In this document: in pieces, positions 28,997 to 39,441 of the stretch
How positions within the stretch are numbered: position 1 is the first letter of the stretch
Layout: the number at the start of each line of letters is the position of its first letter
Source of the DNA: Methanobrevibacter sp.
Lineage (GTDB): Archaea; Methanobacteriota; Methanobacteria; Methanobacteriales; Methanobacteriaceae
Length of the DNA stretch: 64,000 bases
NCBI GenBank assembly: GCA_017473945.1
Contig: JAFUIW010000116.1
Coordinates: 1-64,000 of the forward strand
Direction of reading: 5' to 3'
Made by a program: the position numbers and the translations under genes
Notes under the pieces: model-generated
Database searches by the model: none
What the model was told of the DNA's origin: nothing
What the model saw: only the letters and a program-made list of their open reading frames with translations

Positions 28997-29836
28997 ATGA
29001 TTATAGAATATATTTATCCATTTATTGATGGAATTGTAGATATTTTCACTCAAGGTGGAATTATTACATATATAATTCTTTTTGTTGGTATCTATGGCTT
29101 AATTATTTCAATAAGAAAAATTGCTTACCTTAAAAGAATCAGTAAAGTTGACACTACTGAGATTTTTGGTGTTGTCACTGCTTCTATGGAAAGAGGAGGG
29201 GCAGTTGAAGCATTAAAACAAATTAATGGTTTTAAAAATCCTATTTCTAAAATTATTTCTGAGACTTTAAAAATTGGTTATAAAAATAAAACCGAAGTTG
29301 AAGAGAGTATGGAGCAAATTTTCATTGTTGAAGTGGCAAAGATGACAAAAGGATTAAGTACTATAAAAACAATTGCTGAACTTGCTCCTTTTTTAGGTTT
29401 AATAGGTACTGTAATTGGTATTTGGATGACATTTAAATCATTAGGTGTCCATCCTGATTCAGCGGCTATGGCGGAAGGTATTTATGTTGCTTTAACAACC
29501 ACTATTATGGGTTTATTAGTAGCAATTATTTTATTGCCTCTTTACACATATATTCAGGACCTTATTTCTGCTGAAATGGACAAAATCGAGCTTGCTACAA
29601 AGATGACCAATTGGGGTTTTGCTGTAGTTAAAGTTAGAGTTGATTCAAATGTTGAATGTGCCCTTGAGGCACTTCAGGAAGCTGAAGGTGTTGTTAATAC
29701 AAGATTAATCTCCGATCCGTATGCCAATATTAAAGTTTCTTTTAAACCGAGTATGTTAGATAAAAGTATTTCAAATATTATTTTAGAAAAATGTAATGTT
29801 AATGCTGAAATTACAGAAAGTAAACTAAAACAATAG
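28997..29836 (+). CDS. MotA/TolQ/ExbB-type proton channel protein
   Basis: This 279-aa protein fits the ExbB/TolQ family: one N-terminal membrane helix, a cytoplasmic loop, then two helices in the typical region IAELAPFLGLIGTVIGIWMT (near residue 130) and VALTTTIMGLLVAIILLPLY. A C-terminal segment of 80 residues follows. GAGG six bases before ATG 28997 favours it over ATG 28991. With the ExbD-like partner it should form a pmf-driven motor. The energised partner in a methanogen is unknown. Confidence 0.87.
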   Translation: MIIEYIYPFIDGIVDIFTQGGIITYIILFVGIYGLIISIRKIAYLKRISKVDTTEIFGVVTASMERGGAVEALKQINGFKNPISKIISETLKIGYKNKTEVEESMEQIFIVEVAKMTKGLSTIKTIAELAPFLGLIGTVIGIWMTFKSLGVHPDSAAMAEGIYVALTTTIMGLLVAIILLPLYTYIQDLISAEMDKIELATKMTNWGFAVVKVRVDSNVECALEALQEAEGVVNTRLISDPYANIKVSFKPSMLDKSISNIILEKCNVNAEITESKLKQ

Positions 29837-29844
29837 GTGATTTG

Positions 29845-30258
29845 ATGGCTATTGATGTTAGAGGATATAAAAAGAAAGTATTAAATCAAAAACCAAGTAT
29901 CAATCTTGTTCCATTTATTGATATTCTTTTTACTATCATGATTTTTTTAGTGGTTACTAGTAATTTTTCAGCTACTGATGTTCAAACTGACGATGCCGAT
30001 GTTGTTGAAGATGCAAGCGGAAAACCAAACGTGACTGATGTTTCTGGTGATGCACAATACTATGTTATGCCTGTAGCTAATCTGCATAAAGTTACAGTCA
30101 ATGGTGTTGATAAGTCTGACACGATAGTTGGCAGTGCTGTTGGTGTTCAAGCGAGAGTTATTGACGAAGGGCAAATCTCAATTAAACCTGGGGAAATTAG
30201 TATTACTACTCCGCCAGGTGTATCTCCGGATGTGGCTGTCCAACGTCCAGAATTATAA
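29845..30258 (+). CDS. ExbD/TolR-type biopolymer transport protein
   Basis: The 137-aa protein has the ExbD plan: short cytoplasmic N-terminus, one membrane helix with the conserved channel Asp ([19 protein letters not shown]), then an external domain. The external part is shorter and more divergent than in bacteria. TAGGTGA before ATG 29845 supports the start. It follows the ExbB-like gene by 8 bases and precedes purO by 14. Confidence 0.85.
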   Translation: MAIDVRGYKKKVLNQKPSINLVPFIDILFTIMIFLVVTSNFSATDVQTDDADVVEDASGKPNVTDVSGDAQYYVMPVANLHKVTVNGVDKSDTIVGSAVGVQARVIDEGQISIKPGEISITTPPGVSPDVAVQRPEL

Positions 30259-30272
30259 AATGGGGAATTAAA

Positions 30273-30899
30273 TTGTATACAGGTAGAATATTATCAACCG
30301 GGATGAATAGTGATGGTAAACCTTTTGTAGCATATCGTGTTTCAAGTAGGTCATTTCCGAATAGGCAATGTTTAAAATTTGAAAATCGTGCAGCTATTGT
30401 TCCAAAAGAGGGTTTTGAAAAAGATATTTATGAGAATACATATATCACGTACAATTGCGTTCGTATTGTAAGGGATATGGCAATTGTATCTAATGGTTCT
30501 CATACTGATGTTATAGCAGATAAAATTGCTTTAGGAATGAATATTAAAGATGCAATTGCATATTCATTGCTCACCATGGATTATGAGAAAGATGATTATC
30601 ATACTCCAAGGATTGCGGCTGTTGTTACATCAACTAATAAGAAAGATGAATATGGGTGTTATGTTGGAATAGCTAATGATAAAAAGTTATTAGTGGAGCA
30701 AGTTCCTTATGGTGATGCAGTATTTATTTCAACATATGGAAGTCAAGTACATGACTTGGTTGATTTTGAAGCAAAAACCGCAAAAGAATCAGCTAAATTT
30801 ATTTTTGATGAAGGTACTTTTGCTAATTATAAAAAACCAGTAACTTCATGTGCGGCTGTATTTGATGGAGAATGGACTATTGATGTCTATAATCCATAA
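30273..30899 (+). CDS. purO: IMP cyclohydrolase, archaeal type
   Basis: PurO (208 aa) closes the ring of FAICAR to give IMP, the last purine step, replacing the bacterial PurH domain. Family stretches include [20 protein letters not shown] and RSFPNRQC at the N-terminus. Translation starts with TTG 30273 behind a GGGG-containing site; no in-frame ATG precedes the conserved region. Confidence 0.92.
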   Translation: MYTGRILSTGMNSDGKPFVAYRVSSRSFPNRQCLKFENRAAIVPKEGFEKDIYENTYITYNCVRIVRDMAIVSNGSHTDVIADKIALGMNIKDAIAYSLLTMDYEKDDYHTPRIAAVVTSTNKKDEYGCYVGIANDKKLLVEQVPYGDAVFISTYGSQVHDLVDFEAKTAKESAKFIFDEGTFANYKKPVTSCAAVFDGEWTIDVYNP

Positions 30900-30935
30900 T
30901 TTTATTTTTTTTTTTAATTTTTTTTTAGGGATATT

Positions 30936-31700
30936 ATGAGTATTGAATTGATTGGTTTAGAAGATATTCCCATTGTTGATGAGTCCAGTGACATTTCACA
31001 AATAATTAAAGACGCTATTTTAAATCAGGAATGTGGACTTGAACATGGAGACATAATTTTAATTGCTGAAACTTTAATTTCTAAGGCTGAAAACAATTTT
31101 ATTAAACTCGATGATTTGACTCCTAGTGATGAAGCAATAAAACTCGCTGAAAAATCTAAAAAAGATCCAAAACTTGTTCAGGCAATCTTGGATGAATCTG
31201 TTGAAGTAGTAAGGGTAGGACCTAAATTCATAATTACTGAAACTAAACATGGATTCGTATGCGCTAATGCGGGAATTGACGAATCAAATGTTGGTGAAGG
31301 TTTAGCCACCCCAATGCCTGTTGATGCAGATAAATCTGCTTTTCAAATTCGTGAATTTTTAGAAAAAGAATTTGGCGAAGAAATTGCAGTAATCATCACT
31401 GATACTCAAGGAAGGGCTTTTAGATTTGGAGCAATTGGAACTGCTATTGGATGTTCCGGAATCACTCCTCTTTGGAGAAGAGTTGGTGAAAAAGATTTAT
31501 ATGGTCGTGAATTGGAAACCACAGAAATCGCAACTGCCGACGAGTTGTCTTCTGCAGCATCATTAATTATGGGTCAGGCAGATGAAGGTCTTCCGGTAGT
31601 TCTGATTAGAGGATTTAATAGTTTTGATGAAATCCGTGATGTTAACTCAAATATTAAGCCATTGCTCATGACAAAGGAGTTTGACGTATTTAGGAAATAA
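30936..31700 (+). CDS. cofE: Coenzyme F420-0:L-glutamate ligase
   Basis: CofE (254 aa) adds glutamates to F420-0 with GTP. Family motifs are [16 protein letters not shown] near residue 40, [14 protein letters not shown] near residue 108 and [20 protein letters not shown] near residue 150. It is followed by cofD after 8 bases, giving a compact F420 block. Confidence 0.95.
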   Translation: MSIELIGLEDIPIVDESSDISQIIKDAILNQECGLEHGDIILIAETLISKAENNFIKLDDLTPSDEAIKLAEKSKKDPKLVQAILDESVEVVRVGPKFIITETKHGFVCANAGIDESNVGEGLATPMPVDADKSAFQIREFLEKEFGEEIAVIITDTQGRAFRFGAIGTAIGCSGITPLWRRVGEKDLYGRELETTEIATADELSSAASLIMGQADEGLPVVLIRGFNSFDEIRDVNSNIKPLLMTKEFDVFRK

Positions 31701-31708
31701 GTGATTTT

Positions 31709-32614
31709 ATGATTACAGTTTTATCAGGGGGCACTGGCACTCCTAAATTATTGCAAGGATTAAAAGAAATTGTTGATTCTAATGATTTAACAATTATAGT
31801 GAATACTTTAGAAAATGATTTCTTCTCTGGAGTTTATGTCTCAGCAGATATTGATACAGTATTGTATACTATGTCTGACATGATTAATGATGAGCTATGG
31901 TATGGTGTTAAAAATGATACTTTCATTACTCATGAAAGGCTTGAAGAAATAGGTTGTCCCGAATTGCTTCGTATTGGAGATATTGACAGGGCTACAAAAA
32001 TTCAAAAAACTCAATTAATGGAAAAATATGGTCTTTTAAAAGCCTGTGAGATTCAAGCTGAAAATATGGGTATTGGTGCTAAAATAATCCCCATGAGTGA
32101 AGAAAATTCTGACATTAAAATAATTACAGACATAGGCGAATTGGAATTCCATGATTTCTTAATCAAGCATCAGTCTCAACCGGATGTTTTAGATGTAAAG
32201 TTTTCTGAAGTTAAACCTAGTGAAGGCATTATTGATGCAATAGAAAACTCTGAAGCAGTAATAATTGGGCCTTCAAATCCAATTACTTCAATTTCACCGA
32301 TTTTATCATTAGATGGTGTTAGGGAAGCTTTGAAAGACACTTATGTTATTGCGGTATCTCCGATTATTGGCAATGATAGTGTTAGCGGTCCTGCAAGTAA
32401 ATTTATGAATGCATTGGGCATTGATGTTTCAGCTATTGGTGTTGCATCATTATATGCTGATTTTTTAGATACTATTGTGATTGATAATGAAGATGATGAT
32501 AAAGAAGTTGAGGTAAATCAAATAGTTAATAAGGTAATACTTACAAATACTATAATGAATAATTTGGATGCTAAGAAAAATTTAGCTCAAATAATTATTG
32601 ATAGTATTCCTTAA
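31709..32614 (+). CDS. cofD: 2-phospho-L-lactate transferase
   Basis: CofD (301 aa) joins the 2-phospholactyl group to the deazaflavin Fo to form F420-0. The N-terminus has [20 protein letters not shown], and later [20 protein letters not shown] marks the family. It sits between cofE and GTP cyclohydrolase III in one tight transcription unit. Confidence 0.95.
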   Translation: MITVLSGGTGTPKLLQGLKEIVDSNDLTIIVNTLENDFFSGVYVSADIDTVLYTMSDMINDELWYGVKNDTFITHERLEEIGCPELLRIGDIDRATKIQKTQLMEKYGLLKACEIQAENMGIGAKIIPMSEENSDIKIITDIGELEFHDFLIKHQSQPDVLDVKFSEVKPSEGIIDAIENSEAVIIGPSNPITSISPILSLDGVREALKDTYVIAVSPIIGNDSVSGPASKFMNALGIDVSAIGVASLYADFLDTIVIDNEDDDKEVEVNQIVNKVILTNTIMNNLDAKKNLAQIIIDSIP

Positions 32615-32633
32615 TTCAAGAGGCGATTATTCA

Positions 32634-33395
32634 ATGATACAAATGACATTAATACAAATTGACAATTATGGTCCATGGACTGTTACTCCAAGACCACGTA
32701 CAGAATCTGACTTACAAATGCTCCAAGCAAGTTTATTTGCTGATTTAAACAACCATTTTGGGAACAAAAAAGGTTTAGTTTTCTTCACAAGATTTGATAA
32801 TTTGCTTGCAATTTCAAATGGTCTCGATGAGGAAGATCATTTGAGGATTCAAAGATCAATTAGAAACAGATATCCTATAACAGTTAGTATGGGTGTAGGC
32901 GCTGCTGAAACACCTCATGAAGCTCAAAAATTAGCAACTATTGCACTTCAAAAAGCAGGAAGTGCCCAATCTGGTGAAAGAAAAGAAATCCTGGCAATTG
33001 ATAGTTTAGTTGATGAAGAGGACAGTTTTGTTCAAGCAGCTCACATAGATATTAATAGTGTAACTGAAACATTAACTGACATTGAATCTGCATTTGATAC
33101 AAGTTTCATGGTCAATAAAGCTCAACATTATTTAATGACTAAATTAATCAAAAAAGGCGCATTATTATTCTTCATAGGTGGAGATAACTTCATGTCTCCA
33201 TGTAATGGTTTATCTGAAAAAGAAATTGAAGAAATCATGATAGAAATCGATGAAGAAATTGGCATTAAACTTAAAGCGGGTATCGGTCGTGGAAAGAATG
33301 CTGAAGATGCAGCATACATGGCGGATATAGGTCTTGAAGAGATTCGTGCTCACAATAATGAAATGTGGACTTGGGTTATTGAGAAAGAATATTGA
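32634..33395 (+). CDS. arfA: GTP cyclohydrolase III
   Basis: GTP cyclohydrolase III (253 aa) hydrolyses GTP to the formamidopyrimidine FAPy, the first archaeal step to riboflavin and Fo. It begins [20 protein letters not shown], which is characteristic, and shows two related halves with [14 protein letters not shown] and [14 protein letters not shown]; the second has the GGDN variant of a cyclase-like motif. ATG 32634 is used; the reading from 32598 overlaps cofD. The neighbours are F420 genes, matching its product. Confidence 0.93.
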   Translation: MIQMTLIQIDNYGPWTVTPRPRTESDLQMLQASLFADLNNHFGNKKGLVFFTRFDNLLAISNGLDEEDHLRIQRSIRNRYPITVSMGVGAAETPHEAQKLATIALQKAGSAQSGERKEILAIDSLVDEEDSFVQAAHIDINSVTETLTDIESAFDTSFMVNKAQHYLMTKLIKKGALLFFIGGDNFMSPCNGLSEKEIEEIMIEIDEEIGIKLKAGIGRGKNAEDAAYMADIGLEEIRAHNNEMWTWVIEKEY

Positions 33396-33403
33396 GGAAT
33401 AAT

Positions 33404-34135
33404 ATGATTAAAGTAGTTGCGCCTATGGCGGGAATAACCAACTCAGTATTTTTAAATAATGTTATTCCATACGGTTTTGATGTGGCTACTTTAGGTGGAT
33501 ACAGTTTGGATGCTCCAACAATTGAAGCAAGTAAAAAAATTGTTGCCAGGGGCAGAAAAGAGTTTGATTTTCCGTTAGAAGAAATCTTTTCACATATTGA
33601 AAGTGAAGTTGCTTCAATTAAGAAAGTTCATAGTGATGTTAAGGTGTCCGCTAATGTGAGGGCAACAACTCCGCAGCCAATTATTGATGTTGGTAATATA
33701 AAAAATTTGGATATTGTTGAAATTAATTGTCATTGTCGCCAAAATGAAATTGTAGACGTCGGTTGCGGACAAGAAATGTTAAAAAGAGATGATTTGGGGA
33801 ATTATATCTCTCAAGTTGTTGATAATGTGAATTGTGAAGTTTCAGTTAAAATTAGGGCAAACGTTGATGGGATAAATACATTGGATATTGCTCACATAAT
33901 TGATGATGCCGGTGCGGACTATTTGCATGTTGATGCTATGAAAAAAGGGGTATTTGATGCTGATTATAATCTTTTAAGAGAAATTTGTAATAATGTCCAA
34001 ATCCAAGTAATTGGAAATAATTCTGTAAATTCCATATTAAATGCACATAAAATGATTGAAACTGGAGTAAGTGGATTTTCAATAGCTCGTGGGGTTATTT
34101 CAGGTAATTTGGACTTTGACATATCTGATTTTTAA
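33404..34135 (+). CDS. Archaeal TIM-barrel protein related to tRNA-dihydrouridine synthases
   Basis: The 243-aa protein matches the short, archaeal-only TIM-barrel family distantly related to NifR3/Dus and dihydroorotate dehydrogenase. It begins MIKVVAPMAGITNSVFLNNV and has EINCHCRQ near residue 110, where Dus proteins have a NxGCP segment, and VSVKIRANV near residue 150. The catalytic role is unknown. GAGGAATAAT precedes ATG 33404. It follows GTP cyclohydrolase III with 8 bases between stop and start. Confidence 0.75.
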   Translation: MIKVVAPMAGITNSVFLNNVIPYGFDVATLGGYSLDAPTIEASKKIVARGRKEFDFPLEEIFSHIESEVASIKKVHSDVKVSANVRATTPQPIIDVGNIKNLDIVEINCHCRQNEIVDVGCGQEMLKRDDLGNYISQVVDNVNCEVSVKIRANVDGINTLDIAHIIDDAGADYLHVDAMKKGVFDADYNLLREICNNVQIQVIGNNSVNSILNAHKMIETGVSGFSIARGVISGNLDFDISDF

Positions 34136-34208
34136 GATTTTTAAAACAATTGTTATTAGAAAACATTATTAATAGTTTAAAATAAAAATTATTTCAATAG
34201 GTGATTTC

Positions 34209-35810
34209 ATGGATTTTATAACTCTTAAGAATATTACAAAAACTTTTGATGGTGTTGATGTTCTTAAAGATATTAATTTGAAGATTAATGAAGGAGAAAC
34301 ATTAGGAATTTTAGGACGTAGTGGAAGTGGAAAATCTGTTTTAATTAACATGCTCAGGGGGACATTGGATTACAAACCTGACGAGGGTCAAATTTTAGTT
34401 AATGTTGCAGTTTGTCCAGATTGTCTGGCTGTTGATTCTCCATCTCATGCTGGTGAAAAATGCAGTTGCGGTGGAACTTTAGAAGCACGTGAAGTAGATT
34501 TCTTCAATGCTGAAAGAAAATTATTCTCAAGTATCAAAAGAAGAATTTCTATCATGTTACAACGTAACTTCGCTCTTTATGATGAAGAATCTGTTATTGA
34601 GAATGTTATGAGAGCCATGCCTGATGATCAGGAGTATGAAGACAGCATTTATGAAGCTTTAGAATTATTGGAAATGGTTCAAATGAACCATAGGATTACT
34701 CACATTGCTCGTGATTTAAGTGGTGGGGAAAAACAGAGAGTAGTGCTTGCAAGACAATTGGCTAAAAATCCGATGATGTTTTTAGCAGACGAGCCAACAG
34801 GTACCTTGGACCCACAAACTGCTATAAAACTTCACAATACTTTGAAAGAAGGGGTAAAAGATGAAGGAATCACCATGTTAATCACTTCTCATTGGCCTGA
34901 AGTAATGACTGAACTTGCAGATAATGTTATCTGGTTAGAGGATGGTCAAATTAAAGAGGAAGGAGAACCTCAAAAAGTTGTTGACGAATTCATGGCAACT
35001 GTGCCAATTCCTCAAAAACCCGAAATTCCAGAATTCGGAGAACCAGAAGTTGTCCTTGAAGACGTTAAAAAACATTATTATTCCATTGAACGTGGTGTAG
35101 TAAAAGCCGTAGATGGTGTCAGCTTAACTATCAATAAAGAAGAAATCTTTGGTATTGTAGGGTTAAGTGGTTCTGGTAAAACAACCACTACAAGAATGTT
35201 GATGGGATTAACTGAACCAAGTAGTGGAAATATTGAAATCAAGCTTGGTGATGAATGGATTGACATGACTAAAGTAGGTCCTCTTAACCGTGGCCGTATC
35301 ATGCCTTACATTGGTTTGTTACACCAAGAATATTCCCTATATCCTCACAGAACTATTTTAGGTAACTTGACTGATGCTATCAGTTTAAACTTACCTGCGG
35401 AATTTGGAAAAATTAAAGCTATTCATGCATTGACAACTGTAGGATTTACAGATGATTATGCTGCTAAAATATTAGATAAATATCCTGACCAATTAAGTGT
35501 AGGGGAAAAACATAGGGTTGCTCTAGCTCAAGTTTTAATCAAGGAACCTAATCTTATTGTGTTGGATGAACCTACAGGAACTATGGATCCAGTTACTCGT
35601 GTTGTTGTAACTGACTCAATCTTAAAAGCCCGTACAGAATTAGAACAAACATTCATTATCATTTCTCACGATATGGACTTTGTTTTAGATGTTTGTGACA
35701 GGGCTGCTTTAATGAGGGGAGATAAACTCCTAGACATTGGCACTCCTGAAGAAATAGTTGATAAATTAACTGCAGATGAAAAAGAAGATATGCTTAAAGA
35801 AAATAGATAA
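34209..35810 (+). CDS. atwA: Methyl-coenzyme M reductase activation component A2
   Basis: Component A2 (533 aa) is a twin ATPase needed for ATP-dependent reductive activation of methyl-CoM reductase. Two ABC domains are seen: P-loops GRSGSGKS (near residue 36) and GLSGSGKT (near residue 318), signatures [15 protein letters not shown] and [15 protein letters not shown], and Walker B motifs [14 protein letters not shown] and [13 protein letters not shown]. Residues 70-100 contain a Cys-rich insert ([19 protein letters not shown]), probably metal-binding. No membrane partner is encoded nearby. Confidence 0.95.
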   Translation: MDFITLKNITKTFDGVDVLKDINLKINEGETLGILGRSGSGKSVLINMLRGTLDYKPDEGQILVNVAVCPDCLAVDSPSHAGEKCSCGGTLEAREVDFFNAERKLFSSIKRRISIMLQRNFALYDEESVIENVMRAMPDDQEYEDSIYEALELLEMVQMNHRITHIARDLSGGEKQRVVLARQLAKNPMMFLADEPTGTLDPQTAIKLHNTLKEGVKDEGITMLITSHWPEVMTELADNVIWLEDGQIKEEGEPQKVVDEFMATVPIPQKPEIPEFGEPEVVLEDVKKHYYSIERGVVKAVDGVSLTINKEEIFGIVGLSGSGKTTTTRMLMGLTEPSSGNIEIKLGDEWIDMTKVGPLNRGRIMPYIGLLHQEYSLYPHRTILGNLTDAISLNLPAEFGKIKAIHALTTVGFTDDYAAKILDKYPDQLSVGEKHRVALAQVLIKEPNLIVLDEPTGTMDPVTRVVVTDSILKARTELEQTFIIISHDMDFVLDVCDRAALMRGDKLLDIGTPEEIVDKLTADEKEDMLKENR

Positions 35811-35816
35811 ATCTTC

Positions 35817-36509
35817 TTATTCATTTAATCTTTTTTTTATTTCTTTCCAGTTTGGACAGAATTTGTCCATTAACTTTTTAAAATTTTTTCCATGGTTGAA
35901 TTCTATCAAATGACATAATTCATGTATCATAACATATTCCAAACATATTGGGTCTTTTTTTGCAAGATTTAAATTTAGAGTGATTCTTTTATCTTGGTAT
36001 CTGCAGTTTCCCCAATTTTTCATTTTTCTTATTTTTACTTCAGACGGATTTCTACCAACGATTCTTGTACATTTGTCTAAAACTGGGGGGATGGCTTTTT
36101 TCATTTCATTTCGATAAAATTCATCTAATATGCTCTTTCTTTTTTCGATTGTGCTTCTTTTTGGTATTGGCAAATAAAGTATTGATTTTTCCTCATCAAT
36201 CAAAACTTGTTTAACGCTATCATTTTTGATTAGGCACAATTCATATTCTCTTCCCCATACATAATGCTTTTCACCGTTGTCGTATTTCAATGGTGCTTTT
36301 ATGTTATTTTCAAGGATATATGATTGTTTTTTCAAAATCCAGTCCTTTTTGGATTTAATGAAATCTCGGATATCCTCATCTGATAAAAACAGTGGGGCGC
36401 TTACTTTAACTTCTCCGTTTGGTGATAAAATACGCAAATACATATTTTTAATGTTTTTGCGCTCTAATGTAATGGTAATGTTTTCTATGGTTATTGTTTC
36501 TTTTTTCAT
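35817..36509 (-). CDS. YgjP/SprT-like metallopeptidase (DUF45)
   Basis: The 230-aa protein belongs to the YgjP family of M48-like metallopeptidases. The zinc motif HELCHLIEFNHGKNF (HExxH plus third His) is near residue 190. ATG 36509 (MKKETITIENITI) is chosen over a far upstream start at 36599 inside another gene. It is convergent with atwA, with 6 bases between stops. The substrate is unknown. Confidence 0.85.
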   Translation of the reverse strand: MKKETITIENITITLERKNIKNMYLRILSPNGEVKVSAPLFLSDEDIRDFIKSKKDWILKKQSYILENNIKAPLKYDNGEKHYVWGREYELCLIKNDSVKQVLIDEEKSILYLPIPKRSTIEKRKSILDEFYRNEMKKAIPPVLDKCTRIVGRNPSEVKIRKMKNWGNCRYQDKRITLNLNLAKKDPICLEYVMIHELCHLIEFNHGKNFKKLMDKFCPNWKEIKKRLNE

Positions 36510-36546
36510 GTTAATCAAAAAAATATGGATAAGGTTTTTAAAAACC

Positions 36547-36984
36547 TTATTGTGCCATTGGATCAAATCCAAATACTTTTTTCGCAAGTCCGAATCCAAT
36601 AGGATATATGACTATATTAATTAATAAATATGCTGTTACCCATCTTACAGGCCATAGGTAGAACAGATATTCAAATGGCATTCCCATTGGTAGGCCGAAT
36701 ATTGCTGCCATGATGAAGCTCATCATTAGGCTTATGAAGAATGCTGCTGGATTCCAAAGACCCATTCCATCTCTGTCTGGGTTGAAATGAAATATTTTTT
36801 CTGCAAGTCCAAATCCGATTGGATATATGATTATATTGATTAATAGGTATGCTGTTGCCCATCTGACTGGCCATAATAGGAATAATGCTTCTACAGTCAT
36901 TCCCATTGGTAGGCCGAATATTGCTGCCATGATAAAGCTCATCATTAGGCTTATGAAGAATGCTGCAGGGTTCCAAAGTCTCAT
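36547..36984 (-). CDS. Internally duplicated small membrane protein (DUF2798-like)
   Basis: The 145-aa protein consists of two nearly identical halves of about 73 residues. Each half starts LWNPAAFFISLMMSFIMAAI, continues FGLPMGM and ends in a second helix, YLLINIxIYPIGFGLA, so there are four membrane helices. The DNA halves are also nearly identical (for example 36692-36760 against 36872-36940), indicating a recent tandem duplication. Each half resembles the two-helix DUF2798 family. Function unknown. Confidence 0.75.
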   Translation of the reverse strand: MRLWNPAAFFISLMMSFIMAAIFGLPMGMTVEALFLLWPVRWATAYLLINIIIYPIGFGLAEKIFHFNPDRDGMGLWNPAAFFISLMMSFIMAAIFGLPMGMPFEYLFYLWPVRWVTAYLLINIVIYPIGFGLAKKVFGFDPMAQ

Positions 36985-37140
36985 GTATTGCCTCCATTAT
37001 TTCTTTTTTATATTAATTGATTTAGACTTTAAATAGCTTTCTATAAAAAAGATTATATATTCATAGTTAAAATAAATTATATTAATATTTTATATTTATT
37101 AAATTAAGGTGAAATGAATTATTTTAATCGGAGGTTTATC

Positions 37141-37623
37141 ATGACTTGGGAAGATGCGCCGTCTCATATTTGTAGGGGAGGAGATGTTAGGGGTTTGGCA
37201 TTTTGTTGCCCTCCTGTAAAACCATGCCCAGTATTAAATGCTTTACAGCAAGTTAATTTGACTCCACAGGAGTATATAGAAATCAAAACTCAATTTGCAA
37301 AGGAAACTAGATTAGGTGAAGGAGCCGGAACTTGTTTTGGTTCATTGGTATGGTGTTGCAAACCATCAAAACCATGTCCATTAAGAGATATGACTTTAAG
37401 AAATATGGGAATGAGTCATGATGAATACTTGGACTTAAAAAAAGAGTTATCAGAGAGATTGGTTGGTGTCCAAAAGCCAGATCCTGATGAAAGGGCTGAG
37501 GCATTGGCCGAAACATTCCATATATCAAAACTTGAGGCGATGAATGTTTTGACTGAATGCAATAATGATTTAAGAGCTGCTGTAAAGGTATTGCACGCAA
37601 GGTCTCTTGAAGATTCTGATTAA
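37141..37623 (+). CDS. Methanogenesis marker protein 9
   Basis: The 160-aa protein matches marker 9, restricted to methanogens. It has two Cys clusters, [10 protein letters not shown] near residue 23 and [10 protein letters not shown] near residue 83, likely to bind Fe-S or metal, and a UBA-like C-terminal three-helix segment ([20 protein letters not shown]). A perfect GGAGG stands before ATG 37141. One base separates its stop from the next ATG, tying it to the tetrapyrrole genes that follow; a role in F430 or haem-type cofactor handling is an inference. Confidence 0.85.
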   Translation: MTWEDAPSHICRGGDVRGLAFCCPPVKPCPVLNALQQVNLTPQEYIEIKTQFAKETRLGEGAGTCFGSLVWCCKPSKPCPLRDMTLRNMGMSHDEYLDLKKELSERLVGVQKPDPDERAEALAETFHISKLEAMNVLTECNNDLRAAVKVLHARSLEDSD

Positions 37624-37624
37624 A

Positions 37625-38245
37625 ATGGATTGGACTTCTATTTATTATAAAACTTCTAATTTGAATGTTTTTATATTAGGCACTGGTGAAGTTGCAACAA
37701 GAAGGGCCAATAAGTTTTTAGACCATGGAGCTAATGTGAAGTTGGCGGGAAATAATTTGTCAAAAGAGTTGGATGATAAAGGGGCTGTATTATGTTCCAC
37801 TCAAAATGTTGATGAATTGGTAGCGTGGGCTGATTTGGTTGTTGTTGCAAGTGGCGATGAAGAACTGTCTGAATATGTTTCTAGGATGTCTGGCGATAAA
37901 TTATTAAATCGTGCAGATTATCCCTATGAAGGGAATGTTATTGTTCCAACAAGCTTTAAGATTGGAGAAATTGAAATATCTATTTTTACAAATGGAAAAA
38001 GTCCATTGATGGCTCGTCAATTGAGGAAAAAAATTCAATCCATTATCACGGAGGATGACATTCTGGAAATTGAACTTCAGGATTATGCACGTTCTCTTTT
38101 AAAGGAATGTGTTGGCGACCAGAAGGAGAGAAGAGAATATCTTTATCGTATATTTGAGGATGAAAAAATCAATGAGTTCATTCGAAATAATCAAATTGAT
38201 GATGCTAAAGTTTATATTGATAATTTAATAAGGGGATTGCAGTGA
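37625..38245 (+). CDS. Precorrin-2 dehydrogenase/sirohydrochlorin ferrochelatase-like protein
   Basis: The 206-aa protein is the Met8/CysG-N type: Rossmann segment NVFILGTGEVATRRANKFLD near residue 13, VVVASGDEELSEYV near residue 72, and SFKIGEIEISIFTNGKSPLM near residue 113. It oxidises precorrin-2 to sirohydrochlorin, the branch point to F430, cobamides and siroheme. It overlaps hemA by 4 bases, an arrangement common in archaea. Confidence 0.9.
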   Translation: MDWTSIYYKTSNLNVFILGTGEVATRRANKFLDHGANVKLAGNNLSKELDDKGAVLCSTQNVDELVAWADLVVVASGDEELSEYVSRMSGDKLLNRADYPYEGNVIVPTSFKIGEIEISIFTNGKSPLMARQLRKKIQSIITEDDILEIELQDYARSLLKECVGDQKERREYLYRIFEDEKINEFIRNNQIDDAKVYIDNLIRGLQ

Positions 38246-39441
38246 TACTTAATTTAAGAGTTGACCATAAAATTGCAGATATTCAGTCCATGGAAAATAT
38301 TTCAAAGGACATAGATGAGTTATTTTGGGAGTTGCAGGAGAAATATTCCATTGGGGAGTATATTGAAATTTCCACCTGTAACAGAAAAGAGTATTATATT
38401 AAAAATGATTATATTCCTGAGGATGAGGAATTATTGTCCCATGAAAATCAAAGCATTATCATAGAATATGGTGAAGCTGCGGTAATGCATCTGCTGAGGA
38501 TGACTTCCGGGCTCGAATCTATGATTGTCGGTGAAGACCAGATATTGGGTCAGGTTAAGGATGCAAAGCACAAAGCCATGAAAAATCATCACTGTGGACG
38601 TGCCCTTGACACTATTTTTACAAAGGCAATTCATGTCGGACAGGTAGTCAGAAACAAAACTAACATTAACAAGGGATCTGTTTCCATAGGGTCTGCAGCC
38701 ATTGATTTGGCTGAAAAGCATATTGGCAGCCTCGATGATAAGTCAGTTTTGGTTATTGGTGCCGGAAAAATGGGTAAACTGGTTGCAAAGGCACTATCTG
38801 AAAAGGATTTGAATGCTATTTTTGTTGCAAACAGGACTTATTATGTTGCGGTTGAGCTTGCTGAAGATTTGGGCGGAGAAGCTATTCTCTTCAATGATTT
38901 GGAAAAATATTTGGCAACTGCAGATTTGGTAATAAGTGCAACCAGTGCGCCTCATGCAATAATTACCAAAAAACGTCTTGAAGGAATTGAAATGAATTAT
39001 GATGATGTCATGATGGTTGATATTGCAAATCCTCGTGATATTTCTGAAGATGTAAGTGAATTGGGTGTAAAATTATTCAATATCGATGATTTGAGGGAAA
39101 TCGCTGACGTCAACACTCAACTTAGAATAAAAGAATTTGGTGAAGCCGAAAACATCATCGATGAAGAGTTCATTTTACTTAAAGAATCGTTTAAAATAAT
39201 GGAAGTTGATGAGATGCTTGGTAATTTAAGAGCATCTATGGAAGAAATAAGGCAACGTGAAACTAAAAAAGCATTGGTTAAGTTGGCTGATGTAGATGGC
39301 AGTGCAAAAATTTTAAATAATTTAACAAATTCAATTGTCAACAAGATCTTTTTCGATATTTCCAAAAATGTTAAGGATGCTGCAAAAGATGAAAATAAGG
39401 AGATAATTGCAGCTGCGGAATATTTGTTTAATTCAAAATAA
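38242..39441 (+). CDS. hemA: Glutamyl-tRNA reductase
   Basis: HemA (399 aa) reduces glutamyl-tRNA to glutamate semialdehyde, the entry to tetrapyrroles. The catalytic Cys lies in EISTCNRKEYY near residue 48; GLESMIVGEDQILGQVKDA and the NADP-binding VLVIGAGKMGKLVAKAL follow, then the C-terminal dimerisation helices. Translation starts at GTG 38242 in the end of the Met8-like gene. Confidence 0.95.
   Translation: MILNLRVDHKIADIQSMENISKDIDELFWELQEKYSIGEYIEISTCNRKEYYIKNDYIPEDEELLSHENQSIIIEYGEAAVMHLLRMTSGLESMIVGEDQILGQVKDAKHKAMKNHHCGRALDTIFTKAIHVGQVVRNKTNINKGSVSIGSAAIDLAEKHIGSLDDKSVLVIGAGKMGKLVAKALSEKDLNAIFVANRTYYVAVELAEDLGGEAILFNDLEKYLATADLVISATSAPHAIITKKRLEGIEMNYDDVMMVDIANPRDISEDVSELGVKLFNIDDLREIADVNTQLRIKEFGEAENIIDEEFILLKESFKIMEVDEMLGNLRASMEEIRQRETKKALVKLADVDGSAKILNNLTNSIVNKIFFDISKNVKDAAKDENKEIIAAAEYLFNSK

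Noticed and set aside
36671-36997. 108-aa minus-strand frame with its own internal repeat
   Set aside because: It is the frame-shifted shadow of the duplicated membrane protein; the repeats reflect the same DNA duplication and the protein has no membrane-like character.
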